A stretch of 64,000 nt of DNA from the NCBI GenBank assembly GCA_964019135.1, contig OZ025250.1, positions 52,017,357-52,081,356 of the forward strand, in the 5' to 3' direction. This stretch comes from Arenicola marina. Lineage: Eukaryota > Annelida > Polychaeta > Arenicolidae. Below the pieces are notes generated by a model. That model worked only from the letters and a program-made list of their open reading frames with translations. It ran no database searches and was not told where the DNA came from. The position numbers and the translations under genes are program-made. Below are positions 1 to 13,000 of this stretch, piece by piece (the first letter of the stretch is position 1; each line of letters begins with the position of its first letter).

Positions 1-1440
1 ATTGGAGGTTCATGCCACCTGATGAAATAAGATGCTGGGCGTTTAATGCCACTTGTGTGCACATAAAGTCTAAACTGGCCCCAAAAACCTCCCAGGACAA
101 TGAAAAGAAACTTGCCCCAGATTGAGAGACCGATGTAGTTTAAGATAACTCCAATTTATGGCACCCGAATAGAAAACTATCCTTTTCTTAAGGTACAAGT
201 TCGTTGTTTTTATACAAAGCCGGCGTCCTATGCGGAAAGACCCCCTCCTTGTATCTGTAGCGGAGAGGGTCTCAATATCATGTAATTTTATATAAAGGGG
301 GCATCTCCGCATCGAGGAGGGCATTTCCACGCCTGACACCGGTTACAACCAGACAGACCGCAAAACAACGGTTAGCCAGACAACATTCATATGGTACACC
401 TAAAAGTCTGATAAGACTTTGGTAGCACACCATTACGTGAGTTTCGTCCGACAAACAAGTCGGACAAACAAAGCAGCGTGTTACTTTCTTGTCAGTTTCA
501 GAGATGAGTACTTCTCACGTGTACCTACCATCCGCTATGATTGTCAATTTCATTCTCACGAGTAAGGACAAAGGACTCACGCGTGGGCGGCGGTCTCACT
601 TTCATTCTTAAGAGTAGTAAAGTCATTAGAAAACCAATCAACCTGATCAGCATCTTCAACTGAGGATTTATTGGCATTTAAGCCTTCTTTTCGCAAGATA
701 TTGTCTTTTTGCTATAAAGTGAGACCCGTGGGCGGGGCTTAGCGTCGGAGCCTGGATCGGTCTATTGAGAGCTTCAGACATTGCTCTCAAGCATCAAATT
801 AAGACATGGAAGGAAGGCGGAAGACATATTATCCTCACCGCAATGATGTTCCCCTCATTGTCCAGCCGAGATGTGTTGTCTTTCTTGGCTTTCTTCTTCT
901 GTTCGCGGGCAACTTTCTCATACCTCTCCTTCTCCGCTTGTGTCAATGTCTGTCATAAAGTCAGGAACAGATATAAGTCAAGTCAATAATCGTTTATTTA
1001 ACCAAGTGAATACATAACAAATAACAAGTGGCGTAAGAAAACAAGGAACAACAGATTCGTTCACAGGGCTGGGAGACTCTAGTTAAGACCTGATGGTTGC
1101 TGGCACTGGAGCCACCCATACAATTCAATTGGTTGATTTAGTAAAAGTAAAATTCAACTGAATACAAATAAGAATACGAAAATGCGGATACATGAGGACA
1201 ACAGACAACACAGATCTAGCAGTGACACTGATAAAGCCACTCCGTATAATTTATTATAGCTATCAATACCAAAAAACTTTCCAATAGTTTGTTTGAATCA
1301 ACAAATAACTACATGTACTTCTACATGTGAAAACTGATAATGCCACTTGGTATAACGTTTAATAACTATAAATATTAAAAACACATTTCAATGGTTCATT
1401 TAAATCAACAAATATCTACTTCTAAATATGAAAACTACTT
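1..1440. other. intergenic, no gene recognised
   Basis: I see no open frame with recognisable protein content and no structural RNA. Only short chance frames are present on both strands. The stretch ends in a C-rich tract where the next repeat element begins. Confidence 0.5.
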
Positions 1441-1944
1441 GAAATGAATTCCCCCCTCCACCCCCGGCTTGTCTCGCCACGCTCACTATAAATCGGCAAA
1501 AGGCCCTATTTAAAGCCGCACCCTGACTTGCGACTCAAACCCGGAAAGTGGAACCTCCAACTTCCTAATATAAGCTGCGGCTTCAAATAGGCAGTTTACG
1601 GTAATAACAATTCAGTTTAACAGTTTTTCGAAAATTCTTAGGTGCCCCAAGCTAAGGTATCGAGTCTATGTTACCTGTTGATCTGTGGTCTAGAGTGCTA
1701 TAACACTAGATCAGGGACGTCCCTTGAGCAAATACAGATATTTTGTCAGACGTTACCTTCCATCTTGGCAGAGCCACAGGGACAACATCAGCCATTCCAT
1801 TGGGGAAGGCTCGTCCCTCCCGCCGCAGACCTGGCATGATGTCTTGCATGAACCAGTAGAAGCCATTACGGGTAGTTTTGCTTTTGTTCGGCATTTTGGC
1901 TCGCTGTAAGAATAAATAAGATTCATAAATCTGTGTGTTACATG

Positions 1945-2140
1945 GCACACAATAAAACCCGGAATAGCTGCGGAATAGTTGGGGAAAACCCGGAATAGTA
2001 CCAGCCACCTTTCTGTGGCAGTGACGGGGGTATGTACATACATATAATCGATATAATATAGACGAAAATCCAACACAATTAGTATCCATTTGACTGAGTT
2101 ATATCCACTTCTGTCGAGGACTGTTATTCAAATGACTTCT
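1945..2140. repeat. dispersed repeat R1, copy 1
   Basis: About 190 bp, recognisable by GGAATAGTACCAGCCACC and by CGAAAATCCAACACAATTAG. It recurs in the same orientation at 33770-33990 with roughly 90% identity by eye. The second copy has a short insertion between the two landmarks. The family is unknown to me. Confidence 0.7.
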
Positions 2141-2230
2141 TTCCCGGTAGCGCTATTGCGGAAATCTCGTTTGCATCCCGAAATCTCTGCGGATCTAACT
2201 CCAATCATGGCATTGGTGCGGAGTCGATCG

Positions 2231-2460
2231 TCGCGAGTTATAACGTCAGGCGGCGCCATATGAATAGTTACAATATGCGTCACTGCTCCCGGCAAAATGG
2301 CGCGCTGCTTGACATTGCTGCGGGCGGGTCACCTTAATTTTTTTCTCCTTACCAGTCGACTGAAACGAAGCGTTAACACTCGCCAATTTAATTTTAAGAT
2401 GTAAACTTTCGGTGCAGATCGCGATTAAATTAGGTTGGACACCCGCTTTAAACCCGGAAA
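2231..2460. repeat. dispersed repeat R2, copy 1
   Basis: About 225 bp containing AAAATGGCGCGCTGCT and AAGATGTAAACTTTCGGTGC. A second direct copy lies at 15340-15556 in intron 8 of ZCCHC4. A similar short frame is open on the minus strand of both copies, but this is explained by shared nucleotide sequence. Confidence 0.7.
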
Positions 2461-2712
2461 GTGGAAGTCTTGCGACGATCAACTCGCACCAATGCGGTGA
2501 AACCGTGCCTGGCGGTCACTTCTAAATTTTATTGTGAGCTACAGATAGAATAAAAAATTTTGTAATTTGGGGGATAGACAATTGGGTATTAAATGAATCA
2601 GTAAAGCAGTGTTAGAGGCCAGTCTGGCGGTTCCCTTTAAGTCGCAAGTCAGGGTGCAGCTTTCAATAGGGCCTTTTGCCGATTACAAGTGAGTAAGGGG
2701 GGCGGGGGGTTT

Positions 2713-4143
2713 GCCCACACCTATTGTAGACCAATGATCAGAGGCCAGGTTTCAGGTGGTGTAAATTAGTATGGCTGCCGCAGGCCTCACACCAAATGCA
2801 ATAAGTTAAGTGTGCCAGACAGAAACTTGATACTGGGTAGGTATGACAGTGATTAATTCCAACCATCCGCCATATTTGTTTTTGGTGGATGCCGGTACCT
2901 GTGAATGCAACTTGGTTCCCCGCTCTGTTAGCATATGATTCTCTGCTAGAGGGCGTTGTCAGTCACTCACTTTGAACTTAAGGACAACAGCAGCGCCCTC
3001 TGTCACAGGTAATGCATGGTTACATAGTTTGTGACCCAGGCTACAAATAGTTCAAATGATGGTGGGACTCCCCAGGTGGCGCTGCATACGCATTAAGGTT
3101 GGTCAGGAGAAGTCTATGCTCCAACATTTCTTCGCGAAAAAATAAACGAAACAACCTAAATTTAAAGTCATAAATGCTGTAGACACACGTTTCGGCCCAT
3201 ATTTTCCGTGAATTTGCCTCGATCACTCTCAAAATCACTGACGTGAGAAAGCAACACTAGACCATTTTAATGATACTAAACTTACTTGTATACTGCGATG
3301 TTATCCTGTTTTAAGACACAAACAATACTTCTCCATGCTGACACTCCATTGGCAACAAACGCACTTTCGCAAACCTACTAAACATATATCATAAGATGAC
3401 ATAGTGGCACCGGCCACTGCAGCCGTTTGTTTTCTGTCAGTGTCAGGAATGTTGCTTTAACCAACAAGGACACAACTCTAATGTAATTGATCTAAGTCTA
3501 TCTACATCTACTTGTGGCAAATATTCATCAGGAGTTAATGTTAAACGAAATAAACATCTGAGTTAGAGCTTCCCTGTCTAACATAGGCTACATTCAAATA
3601 GCGCTGGCAGTCGAAGTGAGCGAGGCGCACACTCAAACCGGTTCATCTTGTGACGTCACAAATCTCTACTGTCTCTGGATGGTTGTTTGGAAATGAATCG
3701 TTCGCTGCTTGAGTTTATTTTGGTGACTTTAGATATTGATATTTATGGCATATGTTAGGAAATGGAGTAAGAACAAGTGTATGCATGTGAGTGATACGGC
3801 GAGTGAATGGGTGAGTGAATACTGTGGGCTGAGCGAGTACTACGGGATGAGTGAATGATGGTGATTTTGTGAGTATTCCGAGGGAGTGGTGAGTCACACG
3901 TGACATTGGATAGGAGCTTTTGGGAGACGCATGGGGAGTGGTCTCTGGTATAAATAACAGAGCCCACAGGACACAGGTACGACACAAGACTCAGGACCAG
4001 CACCAGGAGGAGATGGATGGCGGAGGACATAGCTGGTGACAGCGGGGTCAAGGCCAATCTCCGGGATTTAGGCGTTGAAGCGTGGCTGCATGGTTTGAGT
4101 GGTTGTGGGCGTCGTCGTAGTGGCTGGAGACAGGCCTTAGGAC
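2713..4143. other. intergenic, no gene recognised
   Basis: No supported gene. A purine-rich stretch with repeated GAGTGAATG-like words lies at about 3780-3910. I see nothing else with structure. Confidence 0.45.
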
Positions 4144-4475
4144 CCTGGTTTGCGGGCTGGTAAGCGTGGACACGTAGCGGAGCCTGATCTGCAGGCTGGT
4201 AGGCGTGGACACATGGCGGACCCTGGTTTGCAGGCTGGTAAGCGTGGACACGTAGCGGAGCCTGATCTGCAGGCTGGTAGGCGTGGACACATGGCGGAGC
4301 CTGATCTGCGGGCTGGTAGGCATGGACACGTAGCTGAGCCGGATCTGCAGGCCGGTAGGCGTGGACACGTGGCGGAGCCTGATCAGCGGGGCTGGTGTGC
4401 GTCGTGGGAGCATCAGTGCGTCGTGGGAGCATCAGTGCATTGTGAGAGCATCAGGAGTGACGAGGGAGCATCATA
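4144..4475. repeat. 39-bp minisatellite
   Basis: Units begin with GGCTGGTAGGCGTGGACAC at 4155, 4194 and every 39 bp, with about six copies to about 4390. A shorter GGAGCATCAGTG-type repeat follows to 4475. Because 39 is a multiple of three, frames stay open on both strands, which gives spurious repetitive ORFs. Confidence 0.85.
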
Positions 4476-5236
4476 AGAGTTCACTGTGAGAGGACATTTA
4501 GAGGTGACTATGAACTGACTTGTTAATTGCATTGCTTACGCACTAAATGTATGAATCTGTATTGGTAGGGGGGAGGTAGGGATTTATAGTGTGATATAAA
4601 CTGTGACAATCTTTACCATGTCTTGTTAGTCATTTCCGCCGGTACCATCTGCAGTCAACCTTTTTGTTTTTTTTAACACTTGTTATCGCCGTGGGGTATT
4701 TGTCCCTAGCAAGTTGTAACATATAAGAGACATTGTAAAATAATTGCATCTGATAAATGGCTTCAGTAACCACTGAGAAATGTATATATGTACACCAGTT
4801 GTACACCTCCGGGAGCGGCAGTGGGATTTCCCCGGGAATTCCCAAACTTGTTTTTGGCCAAAGCCAAAGCAAAGCTGAGCCTATATCAAATCGACAATGC
4901 AAAATTACTGGAGTTCAATATGCAAACATAACTTAGGAGGCCTGACAGATATGCATATATTGAAAATATACGATTTGTGCTGCAAGAGCGCAATATATAG
5001 AAAGAAACATGCAACTAACTTACTTTGTAGTTCAGCAGTTGAGTGCCGCGCGAGTCGGAGTCTGGCATTCCTCTGTCTGTCATTTATCAGCTGCCACTTA
5101 TACGGGTACGGTGCGGTGCATTTTTGCACGCCAATAGCAATGGGTCCGCTTCAATTTTCCAGCTGGAGAAGGGCCGATCCGGAGTTTTTTCGTCGCAGTA
5201 GATAACGTGGACTACATATTGTGGCCAAGAGAAAAA
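4476..5236. other. intergenic, no gene recognised
   Basis: No coding frame with recognisable content on either strand. It precedes the LINE remnant and may include decayed upstream parts of it. Confidence 0.4.
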
Positions 5237-5772
5237 GTTAAACAACTTCCATCTTCGTTGCCTGCGAAATATTTTAGGCATTTCTTGGCAAGACAAAGTA
5301 ACAAATGCCGATGTGTTAGCCAGGGCCAACCTACCGAGCATTCTTGCTCTTGTGAAACAACGACGTCTTCGTTGGCTTGGACACGTTCATCGAATGCAAT
5401 ATGAACGCATTCCAAAGGATGTGCTTTACGGTGAGCTTGCCGATGGCAAAAGGCCAGCTGGGCGGCCAAAGCTCAGGTTTAAGGATGTTTGCAAGCGTGA
5501 CATGAAGGTTTTTTCGGCATCGATACAAATTCTTGGGAGCACCTAGCATTCGAAAAGAGGGCATGGTCACGTGTTGTGCGTGAGGGAATGGCCCACCACG
5601 ACGGGCTCTGGTTTGACAAACTGGACTTGAAACGCCAATCTAGGCACCCAGTGAGTACAAACCAAGACCTATCGACAGATCATCGATGCGACGACTGCGG
5701 GAAGCTCTGTCGGTCACAGATAGGGTTATTCAGTCACAAGCGCAAATGCCGCGACGTAAATCGTTTCACTTG
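5237..5772 (+). pseudogene. 5'-truncated LINE 3' end (non-LTR retrotransposon remnant)
   Basis: The conceptual protein contains RRLRWLGHVHRM, then GKRPAGRPKLRFKDVCKRD, then VREGMAHH. It ends with a zinc-finger-like C-x2-C-x3-C-x8-H-x4-C segment (CDDCGKLCRSQIGLFSHKRKC region, 5690-5755). This order is typical of the C-terminal tail of animal LINE ORF2 proteins downstream of the reverse transcriptase. The frame changes at a T6 run near 5510-5515, so the copy is dead. The endonuclease and reverse transcriptase domains are missing, consistent with 5' truncation during insertion. Translation fits from about 5237 to the stop at 5773. Confidence 0.8.
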
Positions 5773-6780
5773 AAATCTAACAACGCTGCAAAATCCATCG
5801 TCTTTCGCAGACGGGCGGATGCCAACCAGCAACTTTCTCAGCTGGTACGTGGATGTGCCCTAATTTTACTCAGTTCTTGGTACATGGATGGGTAAGATTT
5901 TGGGGCTCCCAGAGGCACCTCCTTAAAAAATGTTGTATTTAGTTGGCCCCCGAGCATTTTGTAAACAACTTCGTTGCATAACATGGCAGGTTAAAGCGCA
6001 ATTATACAGATATAGTGATTTCAGCACATCAATCACCTACTGGTTGCCCCCTTTCTCAAAAATATATATTGTTGTTGTTTATTTCTTCTTGAAGGCCTTT
6101 AGGCCCAAATGACATAGCATATGTCCATATAACATTTGTTATTATAACATTTGCATTAACAATTAGTGTTGTTAAATCGAATCCGATTATCAGTTCTTCC
6201 TTAAATGTGGAATATATGCTCAGTCAGCTCTGAGTTCGCGAGATCATCAACCATTTGTCTTTCATTTTAAATTGAACCCTCTCGTTGAAAACATCGATAA
6301 TTCGTATCTTTTTTCCGTCATCCTTGATATCTGTAACCAATATTTGATGCATTTAGCGTGATGCGTGATGTTCTTGCCAGGGTTAACCCAAGAGCTGCAG
6401 CGTCCGATGTAACTTTAAAGAGGCCTAAAATCCATTTGCAAAATCTTACTTTCGCCTTTTCCATCTCCTTAAACTCTTTAATCTTTAAAATTAATTTCTT
6501 ATCCTGTTGATAGATGTAAGGGAGTGCTCGGTTTGCCTGAGACGCTGATTTCGAAACTGCTGATGTCCAAGTAACAGTGATCGTCATCACAATTTTAATG
6601 TATTTATAACTCGATACAGCGTTAATTAGATTACTTTTGATAGCTCGTTTCCTTTGTCTTTACATTAATCCTCTTCTGAAAACCACAACTTCGGTCTTCT
6701 CGATTTTTCTTTTCAAACACCCTTTCTCCCAAAATGCCTTAAGTGTATGTTATGTTAATTTTACACAGTAAGTTACCTAG
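5773..6780. other. intergenic, no gene recognised
   Basis: AT-rich, with no supported coding frame. It leads into the upstream region of ZCCHC4. Confidence 0.4.
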
Positions 6781-6958
6781 AAGCTAGCCTGTAAGGTGGC
6801 CACGCATCCGATGCCCATGCTATGTCGGAGTTCCTCAATGACCGATGATATATGGCAGGCGCCCAATCGCGTTGCGCGAGTGGCGTGTGGTCACGAGAAG
6901 CCAGAAGCTGTTCGATTTCTGCAATTTTCTGTGGCAGTTGCTCCGTTTGGGTTAAATA
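6781..6958 (+). promoter_or_regulatory. probable ZCCHC4 promoter and 5'UTR
   Basis: This is the segment immediately upstream of the ZCCHC4 start codon. It contains a CCAAT-like CGCCCAATCG at about 6870 beside CpG-containing GTTGCGCGAGTGG. No TATA box is obvious. An in-frame TAA at 6953-6955, six bases before the ATG, supports the chosen start. The role is inferred from position only. Confidence 0.35.
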
Positions 6959-7037
6959 ATGGCTACTGAGGAGAAATCTGGTGTCGATGTGTGTCTAGAG
7001 GTCTTAGACTCGCCCGACACACCGAAATGTCTTCATG
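6959..7037 (+). CDS. ZCCHC4: ZCCHC4 exon 1
   Basis: Encodes residues 1-26 plus one base. It ends in KCLH just before the GTAAGT donor. The Cys-x-His pair is the first half of the GRF-type zinc finger, so the finger is split by a 2-kb intron. Confidence 0.88.
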
Positions 7038-10000
7038 GTAAGTAAAGGTACAAGCTATTGAGCCTAGTGATGCTGTTGTTCCTTATATTATCGCCCATGT
7101 CCATGCCGAAGTACCGAATCGGTCATGTAATTATTTATGGAGAATTCTGCGGTACATCTTGTTGTAGCGAAACCGAGCGAAACCTAACGGAACCGAGCGA
7201 AATGTAGCGAAACCGGGCGTAAATTACCAGTTAGACAAGGTGCAAGAAGTGCAAGTAAACTTAAGTAAATCAGTGTTCTTGTTCTATTCGTGCCTTATTT
7301 ACTAAGAGATGGGAACACAGGCGCTAAGATCTGCTGACAGAACCCCTGAAGTAAATAAACAATGCCCCCCTCTCAGGCAGGGGGGCTTTGTTTATTTACT
7401 TCGGGGGTTCTGTCAGTAGATCTGAGCGCCTGTGGATGGGAAGCTATTGTTTAGTAATACTAATAGAAGGATTTGTGTCTAACTGCATGAACTGCCAGTG
7501 CAGAGCCGCCATCTTAGTTGTTGTAAGACTCTAAGAGTGATTACGTATCGGCGCCACCTGCAACTTCTCAGCTTTGATGAAGCGGACAGGACCGTTTTTT
7601 GCCATATAATAAAAAATTTTGATGCTCTTGTTTTTTTCTTACATTATTCGTGATTTTGGGGAAGATACGCTGATGCAGACCTTATGCCCCACCCACAAGA
7701 TAATCATTAGGCAGTGCCACTAACTTTTTGGCTTTAGCCAAACCGGCCGTCTTTGGTGGAGAAATATAAAAATGCATAATATGCAGAGACTTATAGCACA
7801 TACTTGTCTCTCCGTAATGCTTGCACGGTTTTAATAAATGTAGTTCTTGCAACAATAAAGTTTGTCTTGTCTTTAACTATTGCCATGGCACCTACTTTCG
7901 AGCGCGTTTCAAGTGATGACTCTAAGAGTTGTACAACGACAACAACCAAGATGGCGGCCTGACACTCGGCTCCAGCAGTCTGAGACAAATGCTTCTATTA
8001 CTAGACAATAACTTCACATTTTAAAGTAAATATTATCTGAATAGAACATGAGCATTGATAAGTTTACTTTTAAGCAAAACTAAACTACCTGAACCTTGTC
8101 TAACTGGTAATTTGCGCCTAGTTCCGCTACTTTTCACTTGGTTTTGCTCAGTTTTTCTATAACGATAGACCCAGAATTCTAGCATGATAGTTCATTCGGT
8201 ATAAACAAGTGTCAAGAAGTCGTTTAACTTTCAAGTTATGCAGAATGGCTGAACAGCATAACAACCAAGGCACTCTCACCACCCTACCATAAGGCGAATT
8301 AGTTTCTGGCTCCCTTAACGATTGGGCTGTCAATACAGTGGTCCCTGCATTATATGATCCCTTCATTATAAACTCCCTCCATTCACACACACCAGCCTGG
8401 TAGCAGCCAATTATACAAACACCAGTGACAACAATCGCCAGATGCCAAGCCAGACCCACCTTCCCCTGTTCCCATACCTAGCCACCATTCAATCATCTTC
8501 TTTTTTTTCTCAACTTTTTTCGCTCTAACTGAAGAGTGATGATTTACAACTAAGTCATACCCAGTGCAATAGTGGGCTGGGGGAGAGCAGGGGATGACAT
8601 TTTAGTTGTTAATGGCCAAGGCAGCGGTTGTGCATATTGGGGATGGGTTACAGGCTAGACCAGGCTGATTGTACATAGCCGGTGGTAATAGCGAGCGCAA
8701 GCGAGCTCTTAAGGTAACATGCATGCATATTCAAAGTCCATGTCAAGCTTAGGCTTAGGACTTTCATTTCGCGTAACAGCCCCCATGAGACGTTTTCGGA
8801 TTCGGTGTAAATATCAGCTGTACATAAATATATTCATGCAAAGACAGGTGGAAGCCTATTATGTCATGTCTTTAATTATAAAATCAGCTGCCCCACAAAA
8901 TTAATGAATAAATTATTCAATGTTAACACCGGATGTATACTTCAAATTAAAGTTAATTTAAAGTTAATTTAAAGTAAAGTTCCTTGTATCTTGTTACAGC
9001 CGTAACTGTTTTTAACTATAATAATGATCTATATCTTTCAGGTCCTACTTTACTTTTCAAACGCTATGTGAAAGGAAAGGTCAAAGAGTATTATGCTTGT
9101 TCAGCTTATCGGGAGCGTAGACAGTGTAGCTTCTACCAGTCAGTTCAAGAGACGGACAAGGCTCAGCGGAAACAGCTGCAACAGAAGGATTCCTGCATCA
9201 AGTCTGCCAAGATTCCAGGGTGCACACAAGATTCTACACATAAAGAATCCGAGGCAAGGTCAGTACAACACTTATTTGAGTGATGGATTTAATCAATATC
9301 ATCAGTAGTTTGTTTTAGGTAAGATGCTTCCCAGCTAACACACAACGTTCGCACACATTGGTTTTTGCAACGTTCGTCACAAACATTGAAATAATATTTT
9401 CTAGCCTTTATCCCATAAAAATAAAACTTTTGCATGTGTGTAGTCATTAATAAAACTTAGCTGCGTATAGCAGTTGTGATAAATATAAAAATGTGAGAAG
9501 TCGAGAGTGGACGTTTTCCCAATGTTTGGACAACGTTACCTGAAAAATTAGACATCAGGAAAACAATATGTAATTGATTGTATTTGACAATTATGTTTCT
9601 GATTCATTCATTATCTATGCCATTGTTTCTCACAGAAGGCACGATTTGAATACTGGACTTAATGGCAGACAACGTTATCTGAAAACATTCGGGCAACATA
9701 AAAAAAACATACATTTTCACGTTTTCTCAACCAAAACCAAACAACGAACATTGTCATGACGTTAACTTGTTTGCTGGGTCAATGCTATAAGGTAGTCATG
9801 ACAATCGTTTGGGGATGAGTACCGGCATGCTCAGGTGGTGGTCTAGTAACCAGTGGCAAACCAGCGACCAGGCCAGAAGGTTAGGGATTCTGTTCCATAT
9901 GTGTTCAATGCACTTTTTTTTGCAACTTAGTGGTACAGTTTTGAACCAGTACCTGTATAGTCATATAATAATAATAATAATATTTCAAAAAGGTACCTAT

Positions 10001-13000
10001 CTAATACAGAGTCGAGGTGTCGTAAATACCGTAAATGTTTTATTTATATATCACTAGCAACCTTTGCATGTCACAGTGCTCGAGCAATTACTTTTATTTT
10101 AGTTTTGTATTAAGGAAAAATAAATTTAATTATATCTATGATAATATATCTATAATAACATAATGCCGAAAATAAAAGCTCCTTTATATCCGATAACATG
10201 TCTTACATTGTCTTGATGTACCTTGTTGTATGTATGTATCATCAGGTTGAAGAAGTTCTTAAATCTGCCGCAAGCAAAAAGAACATTCTGTCAAACTTGT
10301 GGACAGCTGCTCCAGGCAAACGAGATGGCATCACATAAAGGCCACGTCACCAAGTCTGGAATATCGTCCGAGGACTTGAAGAAACCAACCTCTTTATTAA
10401 TCCCAATAAAAGGCAACAAGGCCAATGCTGTAAGTATAGGTCACGTAAGGCATATCGTGCCAACGCCCAAGTAATTTTTCGATAAAAGTGATAATTTAAT
10501 TTTTTTTTTTTTCCAAATGCAAGAATTATATGTGTTTCAACCAAAATTGTATCGCTGTTTGCGATGAAGACATGGATTTCTTGTGAAACTGGGTGACAAA
10601 TGATGTATTTGCTATGTGAAATACTGAGCAACGTGGCTGTATATGCATGGGTGTAGCGACTTGGAACAGCTGGCAATGAAGTTTCAATCGTGTCTTTTGC
10701 TTTCTGTATTTAAGAATTGAAGTAAGTATGGTAACAATTGCAGAGCTGGAGTCAGGCATATGCAGTAACAACATGGCATGCCTGTATCCTAATCCTCAAA
10801 TTAAATACCTTGATGTTGTTTCCATTAAAAATCATTTGAACATTACTTATAAGGGGAAAATGGGCTAAGATCTGCTTACATTTGTAATGTAATATTTTGG
10901 TACCTTTGCATTGTTTTTCTTATTTGTCTCTTCTTGTTATAGCAATACCATTTCACTCAAGGCGTGGTGGATCTCCTATTGAAAACAATTGAGAAAAAAA
11001 ATTTGAGAAGAATCGTTTGCATTGGCGTTCCAAAGTAAGTGGTACAATATGAGATATGTATTTGCATTGGTTCATCAGTGGACTGCCCCGCTGTGGCCAT
11101 GTCTGTGTGGTCGCAGGATAAAGATCCGATGTCTTTCTTCGCAAAGAGTAGGGGTTTACCTCCGGGGACATGGCTCCACCCTCTCTCCCTTCTCCCATTG
11201 ACGCGATATGACTAAAAGCGGTTAAAGCGTCCTGAACATACAACCTACAACCAGCCTAACATATCGATTCTTCTGTCTCCAGATTGCACGAGGCCATAAA
11301 ATGCCGGAAGCGCGGAGATGTTGACAGTTTCCTTCTGGATATAGACACTCGACTAGTAAGTTCCACATCCTGCTATGTTAATTACTTTCTCGTCTTACAA
11401 GATTCAAAATTTGAGATACGCATGTTGTTGTTGTTACATAACAAAGCTAAATCCATCGCGGAAACACTGTGAATAAATAGCGTAAGATCCAGATTAAGAC
11501 TGACCGGTGGTCATCCCGAAGAATACGAAATCCTTATGCAAAACTAACTGGAATCCATTGCCATTTTGGAGTTTAACGGCATTTTTTTTTACGCTAATTC
11601 TGTTACGAAAACGCACGTTCCGTATGGCAAATATTGTCGAAACTTTTATCTTTTTTATTTTTTGGGAATTCCAATTGTTAGAAAATAATACCCCTTGAAA
11701 GCATTGTATGTCTAGGTATATCTGGTGTAATTGTGGTTGCGCACCTTAGCCAGTCACATATGAATATTTCTTTCATAATCGACATTCGAAATTAACCCCC
11801 AAATTTCGAAACTGAGGATCTGAAAAAGCGACATCGACACACACTAAACTTTGCCAAAAAGCGATACGGACATAGTGAAAAATCGACATTCGACACTGAG
11901 AATTTGGAAAAATCGACACTGTACATAGGACTCCCCCTTCCAGACCCCTAGAGAAGCACTCGGCGTTTCCTAGTGCCATTCTTAAAAGGGAAATCGTTTA
12001 TTTCAGGCACTTCAGGCACAACGCCCATAATACATAAAGGATTAGTGCAACTATTATAATCTCTTGCGACAGATAAGCCGGCCATGACGACATAAAACCC
12101 ACTTGGTATACCACCGATTTGTGTCCGCGTTGTCTGAGGTGCCGCCCCGGTAGCTCAGTGGGTTAGAACGGTCGCCTTGAGTGCTCTGGCCACCTGAGAG
12201 CCTAAAGGCACGTGGATCGGTGGTTCGAGCCCCGCTGTGGCCATGTCTGTGTGGTCGCAGGATAAAGATCCCATGTCCTTCTTTGCAAAGAGTATAGGGG
12301 GTTGCCCCCGGGGACATGGCTCCACTCTCCCTTCCTTCTCCCATTGACGCAATATGGCCACAAGTGGTTAAAGCGTCCTGAATATACAACCAACCAATTG
12401 ATATATCACCGATTTGCTTCCATGTCGCTTGATATAGGAACAGTTTTGGAGCAGCAACGACTTCTGCCGCTACAACATGTTCAATCACCATTTCTTTGGC
12501 AATGACGTGGGACGCCAGAAGTTCCGGCGGTTCCTCACAGAGGGCGCCAGGGACACCGCCATTGTGATTGATCCGCCGTTCGGAGGTCGCGTAGAGGTCA
12601 TCGCTCATACGCTGCGCCAGATCATGGCAGAATGGAGGACTTGTAGCCAAGGTGAGCCGCTTACCGTCCGTTACTGGAACTACAGGGGCGGCTCCGTAGC
12701 TTAGTTTGTAGCGTACTGGACCCGGCTCGGATTTTCAATCATGCACGGCATCAGAAACTGAGTGTGTGGTGTTGTGGGGGGGGCGCAGCCTGGGGGCGGG
12801 GGTCGTCCGGGGGGAGGGGTGGGGGTCGCCCCGGGGGGCGGGGGGGTCACAAGGCAAGTAGCTTGTGCGTTGGGACATTGTCAAGTGTGATCTGTCTGCT
12901 AGGCCAGCCCACACAAGCGACCGGTGCGTGGTTCGAATCTTACCTGTGCAAATGTCTCGTCTATGTTTCGTTCTAGAGTAGGAGCTTTGATTTTGGATTT

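Larger units (their letters stand above)
1441..2712. repeat. foldback element with inverted terminal arms
   Basis: The segment 1441-1556 contains ATCGGCAAAAGGCCCTAT followed by GCACCCTGACTTGCGACT. The reverse complement of both strings recurs at about 2630-2712. The arms are roughly 80-110 bp and imperfect. The interior holds two further dispersed repeats, each with a second copy elsewhere in the window (33.8 kb and 15.3 kb). No transposase-like frame is visible, so this looks like a non-autonomous composite element. Confidence 0.55.

Noticed and set aside
70-339. 89-codon minus-strand ORF near the window start
   Set aside because: No recognisable content, no splice or codon-bias support.
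2246-2482. Conserved minus-strand ORF (also at 15299-15559)
   Set aside because: Similarity is at the DNA level across a dispersed repeat. There is no preference for synonymous change that I can see.
12144-12245. tRNA gene
   Set aside because: A and B boxes are present, but spacing and stems do not fit a tRNA, and the segment is the head of a repeated SINE.
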